Source: Campylorhamphus procurvoides (taxonomy: Eukaryota > Chordata > Aves > Passeriformes > Dendrocolaptidae). From it: a stretch of DNA of 64,000 nucleotides. The stretch covers positions 80,699 through 144,698 of the forward strand of contig WBMV01008229.1 of assembly GCA_013396655.1 (NCBI GenBank), in the 5' to 3' direction. Made by a program: the position numbers and the translations under genes. Below are positions 1 through 13,100 of this stretch, in pieces; within the stretch, counting starts at the first letter, position 1, and every line of letters starts with the position of its first letter. A model generated the notes under the pieces. That model ran no database searches. It was given only the letters and a program-made list of their open reading frames with translations, and had not been told where the DNA came from.

Positions 1-2582
1 TGCAAGAGGAATTAAAAAACAAACATAGAATAAGAAAAGGGTTGACTAAGAAAAGGAGAAACAGACACACCATTTTACAGTAAGAGCTTAGAAGCATTTA
101 CCTACAGTAGCAGCCCACATCACAGCCAAGGTAAGCAGGGGACAGAAACTTGCGCTTCTGCTTGTGCATGGCTGCAGGCACCTTGAAATGGGAGCAAACC
201 TTCTTAAAAACTGGGCTTTGCCATTTGGAGAAAGACAGGCACATATGCAGTACAAAATGTAGGTCAGGGCCGTGGGTACAAGCTGGGATGCTCTGCAGGG
301 ACCCATGCAATGGACTAACCAAGTTGCACAAAGAGAAAACATATCAAGATCCCATACAGCTGGCCTCTGCTTGTACCACTCACTAAATATTTCATGAATG
401 CTAGCTGCCTAACCTACTTTACTCCTTTTGCCTACCGCAGTGTTGACTGGCTTCTCCATTTTTTCTCTATTATTGATGCATTTTGAGGAAGATTCTGTCT
501 TGCAACAAAACAATTATCTTCAATGTGAGATAAAAAAGGAGATGCAAAAACGGAAGGTAAAAAAGACAATCCTAGGAAGAGGAAAGCAACATGCAAACAA
601 AGGAAAATATAAATTGAGTGGCAGGGCACTATCACCATTTAACAGTAGAGTGGAAACCAGCAAAGTCTGGGGATGAAAGTGCATGGAGAATCACATTAAT
701 CTTCTATTCCGTGCTGAAAAAAAACATTGATTTCACCACTGGGTGAAACACTGGGAACTGCACATGCATGAATTTTATTGATATAAATATATGGAAGAAT
801 TGTCAAGGAATTTCATTTTACATGAAACTGCTCATTGTAAAATTTTAAAGTTCCATACTAATTCAGACAGTATCTAGTTTTGACACCATAAATATTAATG
901 AAGGAGAGATAAAAGGTGATGCAGGCAGGACTCCAGTTGGCAGAAAGGTCTTTATGTGACAGGGGCATCAGTAAGGTCAGTCCATGCACAGTTCTCCTCA
1001 TATTGCTGAGAGCGAAGATTGCTGATCCTAGGTACTCTTTGGCCTTATCAAAATCAGGGAAAACCAACAAGGAGCAATAAAAAAAAACCCAGTTATATTG
1101 GATGACATCCCACAATGACCCTTGCTCCAGTATTTCAGAAGCCAGGGTTCAGTTTAATCAAGCATAGATCTACTGAGTGGAGTTGCTCATGGCACATCTG
1201 GGGATGCGTGGCTGCAGCTCCTTCAGCAAGGAGACATTTTTCTTAATTATTACTAAAACCTTTCATTGGTGGTTTTTGGTCAGCCAAAGAGAAGAAGGAA
1301 ATGGTAGGTAAGTGGGAGAGAGCAGCCACTGGCCTTTTTCAAAGATGATGTCAAATACCTGCACACTGGCATTCCTGTTACCCACACATCACTTCTGCCT
1401 GTGCTGCATTGGAGATGTCCCTGCTCCCCAATTCAAAGTGGTGCACCAGCTCTGGCATTAATCATAACACTGAGCATAGAGTTTCCTTAGGGCTGATTTA
1501 CGCTATAGAAGAGTGTTATTCACTCTGAACCAACTCTTTTCAATGCAACAGCATTGTGAGAAATTTGCCCCACTGGTCCTGCAAGCTGGGGTGGGACATG
1601 CATGTCTGTGATGGCCCCATTTGTGCATATCTGTGAATGCACATATCTCTTGTGCTGGCTCCATGAGCAAAGCCTGGACCACACTGTTTCCGTGAAACCT
1701 GCTGATTTACTGCTTGATGTTACTTACAGTGACAGGTACCACAGCATGATCCACTTATTTACTCTCTAAAAGCTCCAACTTCAATTACCCAATTGCATCT
1801 TCCACCCTCAGTGTGGGAGTGAAATGTCCAGGAAGAGAAGACTTGGTGAGCCTACAGGTAGCACATACAAAGTATCACCTCAAGATGCAGGGGGCAAGCA
1901 AGGGCTGAGGTATAAGGCAAGAGGGGATTATCAGGGGACATCAGGAATCACATTCTATGATTCCATGACCTCTACTCCCTGAAGCAAGAAAGCTTTCATA
2001 ATTCTCCTTTCTGTAGAAGCATTTATTGCCTTTTAGTTTCTACTTCTCTTCCCCAGAATACCAGTTGCATGTGGGTGCATAATACAAATACCAGCAGCAC
2101 CAGTGGGTAAGAGAAGTGACTCTAATAAGGAAAGAGTTAATGCAGAAGTTAACTATTTGCAAATATTTTGACCTCATACTTGAAGACCTGACTAATGACA
2201 CCTCTGGCCCATGAGTAGTTAGTTGTCTGTGAGACGTGATGCAGGATGAATCAAGCTGTGACTTGTCAGGAAGGACAAATAGGGTGGTTGCCTTTCAAAC
2301 TAGGGTCACAGGAGGAAACTGGCCAACTTCATCTCAAAGCTCTGGAGAATATTGGAGTAAATAGTCAACTACGGACTAGTTCACACTTGGTGATAAACGG
2401 AACTAGCAATAAATGAGCTAAAGCAAATTTATTTCCTTTTCCAGCTAGTCATCAGTCTTACAAAAAGGAAAGAGGCAGTAAATGTCATGTATCTTGGCTT
2501 CTGAGTACTTTTGAAAGTGTCTCTGATGCCATCCTCATCATAAGTAAGCTCAAAAGAGATTTATGAGAAGGTGACATAAAGC
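1..2582. other. Intergenic DNA, nothing recognised
   Basis: AT-rich sequence with no open frame resembling a known protein and no recognisable repeat. A short CTATGATTCC stretch near 1950 recalls a CR1 tail but has no CR1 body beside it. By vertebrate synteny the region upstream of PHLPP1 would follow ZCCHC2, but no ZCCHC2 exon was recognised. Confidence 0.5.
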
Positions 2583-3240
2583 TTGTCAAACCATAGCAAG
2601 AGGGTAAGTGGCAGCCAGGACAGGGCAGGCTGCCAGGGCTTGGCATCTTCATGGGTACCACTGAGGGGATGCTATGCTTGTCTGGCCCCCCTCCCTGCAG
2701 AATGGGATGGGGAGAAACACATGGTGCAATTCAGAACAGGGACAAGATCATATGAGATGGTGCTATCAGGTAGGAACCATGGACAAATCCAGGCGGGCTA
2801 TAGCCTGGTTGGCAGATGGCTCAGCAGGAGCCTGGCTTGCGAGATAAAGCCTGGTAGCACCGTGTTTCTGAGACAAAGGCATACCATGCTGGGATGTGCA
2901 AACAAGGGTATGGCTTGCAAGGTACAGGCAGTAGCCCTTTTTCTCTACACTGCTGGATGTCAGGCAGTTAGGTTTGGAGTATGGCACTTCAAGAATGAGA
3001 CTACCCCAGCTGGACATGGTGTTTGGGTCAGGGGGCCTAGAGAACATCACCTGTGATGAAAGACCAGGTACACTGCTGTTGTTCTGCCTGAAGAAAGAGA
3101 GTATTTCAACATGTGGGGCTGCAAAGTGGAAGGAAATTGCTCTCTTGCTGCCTGTGGGGCAGCAAGGCATTTTTGGGTTAGTCACTGGGAAATAGCTGGT
3201 CAGGGCATTTGAGGCAGGGTACAGACAGCAGCCAGCCATG
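2583..3240. other. GC-richer patch of unknown origin
   Basis: This patch is visibly richer in G and C than its flanks and is open for 157 codons on the + strand (2583-3056) and 157 codons on the - strand (2766-3239). Neither translation resembles a protein family I know. Degenerate word repeats are present: GCTTGCAAGGTACAGGCAGTAG near 2917 resembles GAGGCAGGGTACAGACAGCAG near 3209, and several AGCCTGG / GCCTGGCTTGC words occur between 2800 and 2860. It may be an old unclassified repeat or a decayed retroelement. No gene function can be assigned. Confidence 0.3.
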
Positions 3241-6200
3241 GAGGTGATGGAGCCTCCATCACTGCATATCTAAAAGGCAACCTGTTGAAACAATGTGGGT
3301 ACAGTTTATGTATTATTATTGACATTATGCTGTAAGTAATATTTTTGTATGATATCTACAATACCCAAAGTTAGTAAGAGACAGTAAATATCCCAGTGGG
3401 ATCCCTTCCAGCCTTCACTTTTCATTGAGCACAGCTCAGACTGAAATTCTACATGTTGCACATCATTTATAGGAGAAAAATCACCCATGCAGAGCACAGT
3501 ATGGATGCCAAGCGGGAAATGTACCCCACCATAGTGTATGAGTCCATGCTTTTCAGGCCACAGGACACATGCAGCTTTGAGGCATTTGTCAGAGACTGCG
3601 GCAAGTCAATATTTGTAGAAAGTGAACAGTTGCAGGGCAAAATCTGAATCATGCCTAAGTGCTAAAACAACACAGGCCATGGATCATAAAGAAAGACTTG
3701 CCTACAGAGGAGGGAGTTTGCAAAACCAGTATCCTTTTGGTTTTGCAACTCTTAAGGCAAGCTTTGCACAAATGCATCCCCCTTTCTGAACAAGCAAACC
3801 CAGAGTTTAAGTCCTTACCTAATCACAGAACTCCAGGAGCTGGAGCTTTAAGACAAAGTAATATGTGATGTGCCATACCATGTATGTAGTTGTCTCTTCT
3901 CCTGCCCATGTGCCTGAGGCTAACAAAATTTGGAACGATTTGGAGGGCAGCCTCAAATGTTCCACTTTGTTTCAAGGGGCTGATGGCAAGGAAAAAAAAG
4001 GAAGATCTTTTTAGCTGTGGGTACATAGCTGGCCTGTGCCACTCTGATTTGTGTGCCCCTGCAACGAACAGTGAACTACATTCTACGAATTACTCTTTCA
4101 CCAGCTAATGAAAGGCATTTTGATAATTACATCAAGAAAGTGGGAAACATCTCTATATTAACTCAGTAACCAAGATACTTTGTCAACACAGAAATGACAG
4201 GGTTCTTATGGCCTATTTAGTTACTCAAAAAAATTGAATTATTTACTAGAGGCATACAATATATTTTATTTGCTAATGCTGCATTTCAGTGCTATGGCCA
4301 TGGAAATCAAGATGATTTAATAGCGTAGAGACTGTCATGTTTGCATCATGGTGGAGCTCCTTTCGAAAAAAAGAATGCTTCCAGGAAATATTTTATATAT
4401 GAAAAATGCATTTTATTGGAAGGCAAATTAAATTGGCAGAGTGAATCAGAAGACACTAATACTGTGTCATCATCTCCCAGTTCATTTCTAAAGATGTGCA
4501 TCGCTGTGCAGAAACCTACATCACCAGGGACATTTGAAGACCCTTATTCAAGTCAGGTTTAAAAAAAAGATGTTTCTGCTAAATATGACAGAAAAAAGTG
4601 TAAAGGTTATTGACAAAGGCCACCTTCTGTCTGTGGGTCAGTGATGTCACCTCCTCATAAGCATCATGAAAATGAAACCTGCTGTGAGAAAACTGCTATT
4701 TAGGAGGATCCTTTTAAACATGGATGCTGGCATAGTGCTGGGAGCTTGTATCTTCTTAATGTTTTGCTACTGCCTTTTGATTTATTATGTGTTCTGTTCT
4801 CCCCCACTACTCCCCCTGCCATTTCAAAATGAATGAAAGAGATTAAGTGTGACAAGCAGTACAGGGAATATGTGCATGAAACAGGTGAACCTAAAGAAGT
4901 ACGAAAAAAACCACAGCATTCAATATTCTGCAGTTGAATTTAATTAAGATAATTAATTGTTGCTCTTTTGCAAGTGGAATGAAGTGTGCAAAGCCAAAAC
5001 CAAGTGGCTAGATGGAGCAGGAGGGAGGAGGCAGAAGCCACCAGCTCCACTGACAGCTGGCTAGGATTGCTACTCTCCCCGTAGGGATTGGCACAAACCC
5101 TTGCTGCCTTTGCACATCTTGCCATTACCACATATTCCTCAGGCCAATCTGCTGTGACGGGCCTGAGCCCCCAGCTCGCACACACCTTCCTCCACCCCAG
5201 TGGCTCCCCAGGCACCAGCACTGCCCCCGGTTGCCAGCCACAGGTTGGCCCTTTGGAGGGACAAGGTGGGGCTTCCTTCATTAAAACTCACTTTAATTGT
5301 CAGTGAGCATGGAGTATTATGCAAACAAATTTCACTGAAAATGAGGAAAAGAGGAAACCAGAGGAAAAGAAATACAAGAACCCCTGCTGGTCTGAAGCAG
5401 CTCCTTTACTCTTTCTAAGGTAGGCTGCATAAATATTGATCTAGCAAGGATATGCCCTACATTCATTTGCACAGAAATTATAAATGTGCCTGAGAATGAG
5501 AAATCAATCTTGTTTTCCTGTGTGGTAACTATGTACAGTAAAGAATGTGTATAGATAATGCAAATCACAGTTCTCAGGCTTGCCACTTAAACGTGGAGTC
5601 AGAAAAGGTGGTCTTGGGGAATGCATAAGACAAAGTTCTTCTTACCTATTTGTTTATTTTCTGGTATTTCCATTAAGCCCTATACAGACCACTTAGAACA
5701 CATGCCCACCCCAATTCTAGCTCTAATCTCTCATCTAACTAGTTTTCTGCTACTGTTTCATAACCTTCTCCAAGTGAGGTGAGGTATAATCTTAGGCACC
5801 CTATAACTTTATTGCTCCCTGTATCATTAGCCTTCTGTTTGGTTGAGTACTGCAACACCGCAACCGGGAAAATCATATCATTAAGTTGGAAAAGCAGTAG
5901 AGTTCCTGCACCAGAGAGCCACAGGGTGGCTTCTGAAATACTAGATGATTAAAAATTAATGTATAATTGCTGGATAATCTGTTCAGACAGCCAAAGTGTT
6001 GGATATTTATTAGTCTTTTTTCTGGAGAAGGCTGCTACTAAAATAAAAAAAAATAACAAGCTGCCTCTTGTTATAACCCTACTTAATAACAGAAGTAATA
6101 TAAAGCTGAAACATCACTATGTAACCATCATGCTGAAACATCTTTCACATTGTAGTGAAAGATTCTGCCTTTTTACCAAGCAAAGTGCATGTGTTCACAA

Positions 6201-7495
6201 AGTAGAAGGTATGGCAAAGGTTAGGTGACAGAGATAAGGATCTGCTTGTTCAGCTGAATTTTAAAAATAAAATGATTCAACTCTTTTTTAAGTATGGTAG
6301 CTTCTTTGAGGTACCATTTGGCCAGTTTTATGGGCTTGACTCATTATTTTCAGTTATTTTCATCTCCATTTACACATTCTAAATAACATCTCTTCAGAAA
6401 GCATTTAAAATGTTTTTGTTGTTTCAAAGAGAAAAAACCTTTAAATTAAAAATGTAGTTTACCTTTTCATAAACATAACTCCAGCACAAGATGATGCAGT
6501 AAATGAACAGAGTAGGCTTTAGACTGAAAATGGTATATTTAAAGACTTGGCAAAGGCAGGAGGAAAAGATGAGTCAAGTGATCCTTATTTCTTATGATCA
6601 CTCTATGCTGACAGAGCTCATCACCAGTGGCCTCAAAATGAAATAATTGTCACGCTGTATTTCAAAGCTGTGATTCAGGAACTGCAGGATATGCCTTTCT
6701 GTTTCACAATATTGTTATATATGGAGATACTCATCTATACTTGTGAGAATGTTGAACCTAGAATATTCCTGTGTTACACAAGTGTGCTTTATTTGAACAC
6801 TGACTGAAATATGCAGAACTTGATAACCTATCCATTTACTGTTGGTAACTAATGATCCTGTGTTAAAATGCTGGATATTCTTATAATGGGCAGATGCTAC
6901 ACATTCTGAAATGTGTTTTGTTCAGCAACACATTCAATGTGACTTGTAGCTATGGCTCAGAAGCAATCCAAAATGATAAACTTTCTTGCTGATGGTAGCT
7001 GCCAGGTTGCACTAAATGGGGGAGCAGAAGCACCAGCTCAGAGAAAGCAGTGTCTTCCAACAAAATAATTTCAGTCAAAGAAATGGAGCTTAGAGAATAA
7101 GGCAATGTTACAGCTGAAGTACCAGGACAATTGAGCCTATAACATCTGCTCAAATGTAATGACACCAAAAATAAGCCCTTCTGTCCGTGTTGTTATTCCT
7201 TGTTAAGGCAGAGCGCAAACATATGAAATGACCCCAGCACATCAGAAAATTTGGGAACAAAAGCAGCTTGCTATCACAACTACCCTTTCCCTGCCAAAGA
7301 AGGAAGTTTCTCAGCAAAACTGTAACAAAGACACTGTTTGGGTTGTTTTCTAGTAACTTTTACAAGAAGGAAAAAGGGAACATGTACTTAATTAACCCCT
7401 TTTATAAGGGATGTTCTTGTGACTGTTTCACAGCTGGAAAAAAGCATTAGGGTTAAGGTGTTTGCTTTTTGCTTGCTTTTTGCTTTGATTTTTAG
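3241..7495. other. Intergenic DNA, nothing recognised
   Basis: No coding region, RNA gene or repeat family could be supported. The many short open frames on both strands have no family resemblance and no splice context. Confidence 0.5.
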
Positions 7496-7595
7496 TCATA
7501 GAATCACAGAATGGTTTAGGTTGTAAGGGACCTTAAAGATCACCTAATTCCAACTTCTCTGCCATGAGCACGGACACCTTCCACTAGCTTTCTCA
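7496..7595 (-). mobile_element. CR1 LINE 3'-end fragment
   Basis: The sequence opens with TCATAGAATCACAGAATGG and runs into TTTAGGTTGTAAGGGACC and CACCTTCCACTAG. This is the reverse complement of the standard 3' end of avian CR1 elements, whose sense-strand tail is built of ATTCTATGA units. Similarity stops just after CCACTAG, so only about 100 bp remain, which fits the severe 5' truncation typical of CR1. Confidence 0.85.
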
Positions 7596-9689
7596 ATTAG
7601 AAATTTATAAATTTCTCATAAGATATTGTATTGAATCCTTCCTGAAAGAAAAAGGGAGAAGAAGTGCAGAGGAAAAAAATGGGTGAGTTGTAAGGGTTAA
7701 CTCTCCTAAGACTTTTCTTCTGTTGCAAATTACTATTGAGTTTGATTAACCAAAACTCTTAATTTGCTTATTCTACGTTGTTGTGATTTCCCCGGTTTGA
7801 AGCAGTGGGAAACCAATTCCGGTCCCTGTCCAGTAAATCCACTCTCAAATACATACTACTAGTTTCCCTTCCACAGTGTAAGCACAAGGGAATATTCAAT
7901 TAAGCTGAAAATGGACACATTTAAAACCAATAAAAAGGAAATAAATTTTTAGGACAGCATGCAATTACTCAGCCAAATACTTTCCTTCCTAGTAGAATCC
8001 CAACCAAAATCTTAGAAGGAGTTGAAAGAGGACTGCTAGCACATTTATAAGAATAAACAAGAACTTTGGAAGAGACTTACACTCTCATGCTTCTGTGGCA
8101 AAGCCAGCATCCAACTATTGCAGTTTTGGGAAAAGGTTTCTGGGGCGGGTTATTCCACACCATCTACCATCACCCTCCTTTCATCTTTCCTTGAAGTGTA
8201 TGGTAATAAACCCTTGGCAGCATGATGCTATCTAGAACGACCAGTAGTCTAATCCACTTATGTTCCTAAAAAGACGTAGGTAGGAAATCCTACAAATGAC
8301 TTACAAATCTTTTCAGTATCTAGACTCCTGCCAAAAAAGAGGTGCTGGTTGGCTATTTGACAATCTGTCGTTACACTCATTCAACAGCAACCACATTGAC
8401 AACCTTGCTGCGTGACTCAGGATGCCAATTACAGCCTGTCAAGTCTTGCCTCACTTAGGTTTTGTGCATGACAAAGCTCTGGGTGGTGTGATCTCACTTT
8501 GACGTTTGCACTGCTCCAGGAAGGATGACATCCAGAGGAGGTCCAGAGGTCATTCACCGTATTGCACTTTACTTATCAATACTTCCTCTCTGTAGTGAGA
8601 TGTGTTAATGGAAGTCTTGTATAGAGGCTTTCCTTCGCTTTCTTCAGTCCATGTGTCCCTTCAAGGTTACATGATGGTCATGGAGCAACCTGCATGACCA
8701 GCAGCCTGCCTGACCTCTGTCACTCCATGGTGACTCCAGCGCAATGTGACCATGTCCTTTGATAGCTGGTCCACACCACTGATGACAGAAGGACAGTCAG
8801 CAGAGCTTTTCTAGCTGCAGCTTTCTGCATGTTCCTACACAGCTTCCCTGACAGCTCCTGAGTTTGGTTGCTGGTCTTGGAAAGCTACATGGTCTGTCTG
8901 ATTCAGAAGAGCATTCATTCTCAGAGTAAGTGATGAAGAGCAGTCATGCCTGATGGCAAATGCTCCCTCAAAGCATAACTGTGGCTAAAACACCTGTAAA
9001 CAAAGCATCACACAGAGGGAGTGAGCGGATACTTTTTGCAAGCAATGCCATCAGGTAGGGGAGCAATGTGGTAAATGGGTTTCTGCCAGTTACCTAAGAA
9101 TGTGCTGGAAGTTCTTTGTACACTGTGGGATCTGATAGGAAGAAAATGTAAAAGGGCAGCCAAGAATGGTAGGACACAAAACATTTGGCTATCACACCAA
9201 AACACATGCAGCTCAGCTGTGCTAAGCCATGATGGCCAGCAGCCCATCTGCAAATGCTGTGGAGAGAAGCTCTATGGCTAGGCCTTGTGCGCTGTATTAC
9301 AGAACAATCACAGGGACAAAACACCATTGCTGTTGGGGTTTTTCAAAAGCCTGATTGTTCACAGTCAAGGTACCAAGGCAGCTGCACCCCTTCACCTCCT
9401 CAACTCTGCAAGAAAACTCCTCACTATGGGCTCCAAGCAACAACTTTGTCAAAAAATGGATGCACGAAAGCTTCAGTTTCTGGCAGTATGCAATTGCAGA
9501 TTCACTACTGGTGCAAGACAGATATTTGGTGTGGCAAAGAAATGGGTCAGGTTGCTGGAAGGTAAAGTTTTTGATACTGTTATGAAAACAGTATGTATTG
9601 ACAGAAACGACATTCCTAAAAATCCAGTTGACTTTCAAAGCACAGAATTGCCCAATTGCATAGGGGCCACAATGTGTTTTCACATTGTG
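7596..9689. other. Intergenic DNA, nothing recognised
   Basis: No gene, RNA or repeat could be supported. A 225-codon open frame that starts at 9285 runs on into the LTR-like block and was not accepted as a gene. Confidence 0.45.
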
Positions 9690-10173
9690 ACTAGTCGAAA
9701 TTGTCCAAATGCCAAGAGCCAAAGGGCCCAGGACAGAGGCCCCAAAGGCCCCTCCCAGCCACAGGGGAAAAAAAAAGGAGAGGGGGGGGAAAACCCACAA
9801 AACCAAACTTCAGTAGAACTAAAACAGTTCATATATATTTACATATATATACATGTATATACAGAGGAGAAAAGAGAAAGAAAACAAGTTTTCACTTCCC
9901 TCTCACCAAAACAACTGCTGTTCCTAAATCTCAGGACACCTCCTCCCAACCCAGCTGGCTGATCAGCAGACCCACACCTGCGGCCCACTCCCATAACAAG
10001 AGTGACTGCAGGGAGCTCCTCTGCCCTCCAACACTGCCGGAAGAAGGATTCCCCCTGACTTCCAACTCCCCCTCTTTATATCTTTGCTTACATAAAGAAA
10101 TGAGATGGAATACTTCCTTAGTTATGACTCAGTTACCAGGAAAAGCCCAAACCAAAACCACTACACACATACA
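9690..10173 (-). repeat. Probable solo LTR, antisense
   Basis: In reverse orientation the block starts TGT...GTGGTTTTGG, contains a GATATAAAG TATA-like box (+ strand CTTTATATC near 10077) and then a purine-rich and AT-microsatellite stretch like that in the U3/R-U5 of the other LTRs in this window. The left edge TGACTAG supplies a plausible terminal CA on the reverse strand. I saw no target-site duplication, and the boundaries are approximate. It could instead be an unrelated composite of simple repeats. Confidence 0.4.
9828..9862. repeat. AT/TATAC-rich microsatellite
   Basis: Alternating CATATATATTTACATATATATACATG sequence inside the probable LTR block. Similar AT dinucleotide runs lie at the same relative place in the LTRs at 40517 and 51307. 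Confidence 0.7.
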
Positions 10174-13100
10174 TGTTCATTGCCTGTCTTATCAAGAGGC
10201 TGATGAAAATTTAACTCCAAGTCATGTCTTGATCTGTGGAATAGGTAGGTCATGGGCACTGAACACCCTGGAGAAAATACTACCAAAGACAGTGCCTTGG
10301 CATGTATGTGCTTGGGAAAACTAGGTGCTTATCCTACTCTATGAATGAGAATACACATCAGTTCGTAGAATCTGGTTTATCCTTGCTCTGACCACAGCAG
10401 GCAGAGTCTCACAGGGCATTCATATCTGTTCTTGGCACTTAGAGAGCAACAAAGGACACCTTTGGAAAGCCAAGATCAGGATGATGCTGCCTCTGGAAGA
10501 GTTTGGATGCCAAATAAATACATATGACTTAGTTTGCTATATCTTGACCAACATCTGCAAAGGTAATGATGCAGGTTTTCACCTCAGCAAAATCTGGATG
10601 CTTAAATATTAGCTTGTTCTCCCTTTCTTATGGCTTCCCTTCTTGACAGTCCAAGGCCAGCTTTTGCACAGACTGGCAGAGAGCATGGAACAAGACCTCA
10701 CAGTGACCCCCACAGTGGGTTACTGACCTGCCATATGACCTGTTATATGACCTGTTGGTGAAAAGACAGACTTATTTTCCTGGAAGTTTTGTTTAGCCTC
10801 ACCCATGAATACCGAACTCTTTCCCATCACTCCAGTGTATTACAAATAGTTTGCTTAATCTCATGTAACAGCCTGTCACAGCCCTGTGACTAGGCAGTCA
10901 TGGTTGAAATGTCTGTGTGCAAGGGAGGGGTGGAGATTTTAAGCTGAGGCACCATTAGTAGCCATGCTGAGGTGCTGCTGACACGGCATGTGAAACATGT
11001 TCACATGCTACACATGTTCTTGGCTACCAGCCTAGAAGTCAATGGGCATTTTGTCACTACTGTACCTAACAAAAAACCCCAATCTGCTCTCCTAGACTTA
11101 ACTCTTTCTGGTAATTTTCATCAGACAGCTCGGATGTTTCATACAGATTTTCTGAAAGCCCTTATGAGAAAGCTGCGTGGGGAGCCACAGATGTGGCAGT
11201 GAGCTATTTTAGTATTAACTTCTAGGTTGATCCTACCAATATTCCAATTGTATAAGGCTTTATTTTGTTAATTTCCTTGGAGGATTTCTATGTCTATTTT
11301 TCACAAGATACACCTTCGGTGTTAAATAAAGTTAAAAAGGCTCCTTCAGTGGGCATAACATGCATCTTTGTTTACTCTTCCAGTAAATTACCTTAGTTAT
11401 AGCTGTTGATAGCACTCTGTACTAGGATAAATCATCCGTAACATGTATTTTGAGAGTTCACCTTCCACTATGCTATTCTCAATTCAGTGCTTATGCCATT
11501 CACAAATAAGTAACATGCATTTATGTAATAGATTCTTATTATATTAAAGCAATACCTGAGATTATTTTTGAGGCATAATTCATTTTAATGGAGGGCATTT
11601 CCATCACCCATCTGACAGTGCTGCTCCAGCCATACTGGCACACTGGAGCAGAAACACACCATGTAGAAGAGGCACATACATGTGAGCAGGGCATAACCTT
11701 TCTAATCCAACTTTGTTGCCATACCTGCTGTATGGTGGAAACATCCTCAATCTCACATGAAAGGCTTTATGTACAGCCTTTTAACAACAGACAGTATCTA
11801 AGATATTTACAAGAGAATTAATGGGAGATGGCTAACATCATAAAAAGCTGATACCAAAAATGTTGGAATCTCTTGGGTTACTTCAAATATGCCAGTCATG
11901 CTATTTAGGGCATTATGTAAAACCATTGCATTCAAGTCACTGTCTTGAGTGCAGCTTAATGAATCCACATTAATCCATCCCTATCAGAAGTGATGAATAC
12001 TGTACCTTGAGGAGTTGTAAGGCTCTGAAACAAAAAGGGCTTAAGATGCCATATGAGCATGAAAGATAAAAAGAAATAATTATGAGGAAGGATTTATAAA
12101 GTTCTAGAAGAGAATCTTTAAGTGCATTAATATTTAACAAGCAATGAAGCTCTTTTTCCTTAAAAAAACCCAACAAACAAAACACGTAACTTAAAATGGA
12201 AGAGTCAATGGCACAGTAAGAGGATTACCATATGGGGTTGCTGAGTCTACTGGCAATTACAAGGTCTGTCTGTGCAAATAGTATCAACACAAATTAAAAG
12301 CAAAATATGCAAAATACTGGTTTAATTTTAATATGGTATTTAATATAAGACTAGAATGTATAACATAGACCTGTAATCAATCCAAGTAACAAAGCTGAGG
12401 TTTCTTTTCCTTAAATTTGCTTCCTCTGTGCATGGCTTTCAGCGATAGAGTTAACTCAGTATCAACCTTCAACTGCAATAGAGATGCTGCTGTTTCCTTC
12501 TGTAAATTACTTTCTTCATACATAATGGGAACGAGACGTTTATGCTGGAAGAAATTCCAAAATTTGATACGGAAGCTGCACCTCCTGGCTGTTTAAATGC
12601 AAAGCTAACATAATTCAGTGCAGGTCACAATGGGAACATTTGTGTAATCAAAGGATCTCTACACCATGCCACTGATGATGGCTTAGGAGGACCTTACCCT
12701 GCTGGAAACAGTAAAGGTTAGCTCTACAAGAAACTGAAATTCAAGTGGCCATGTACTGTAAGTTAGCATCACTGCCAGTCAGATAACTTTACAAGGGTAT
12801 TCTGCACCTGGTTCCAGCCCCTCTGCCCAGAGGAAGCTGGGACAGGATGCTAGTTTAGCAAGACGGAAGCTTCACAGCCTGGTGCTCCACTTTCAGAACA
12901 CAGGGACCTGACTTCTGCTAATCATCTTGAGAGGGGTTTAATGTGCAGCCAAGAAGGTACTTGCCTCTTTCCTCTTCTCTATTTTACAGAACTATTTACA
13001 CTTAACTCATATTTGTAACATGCTTTGAAGTGCACTGCTGAAGAACATGTAGTAGTGTCAATATTACTTGTATGGAAGTGGTTTTGGAGTCATAAATACA

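Noticed and set aside
1940..1970. CR1-like tail words (ATTCTATGATTCC)
   Set aside because: There is no CR1 body on either side, and the words are too short to support an element.
9285..9962. 225-codon open frame on the + strand
   Set aside because: No family resemblance. It crosses into the LTR-like block, where it reads simple AT sequence as repeated Ile-Tyr, and it has no splice or promoter context.
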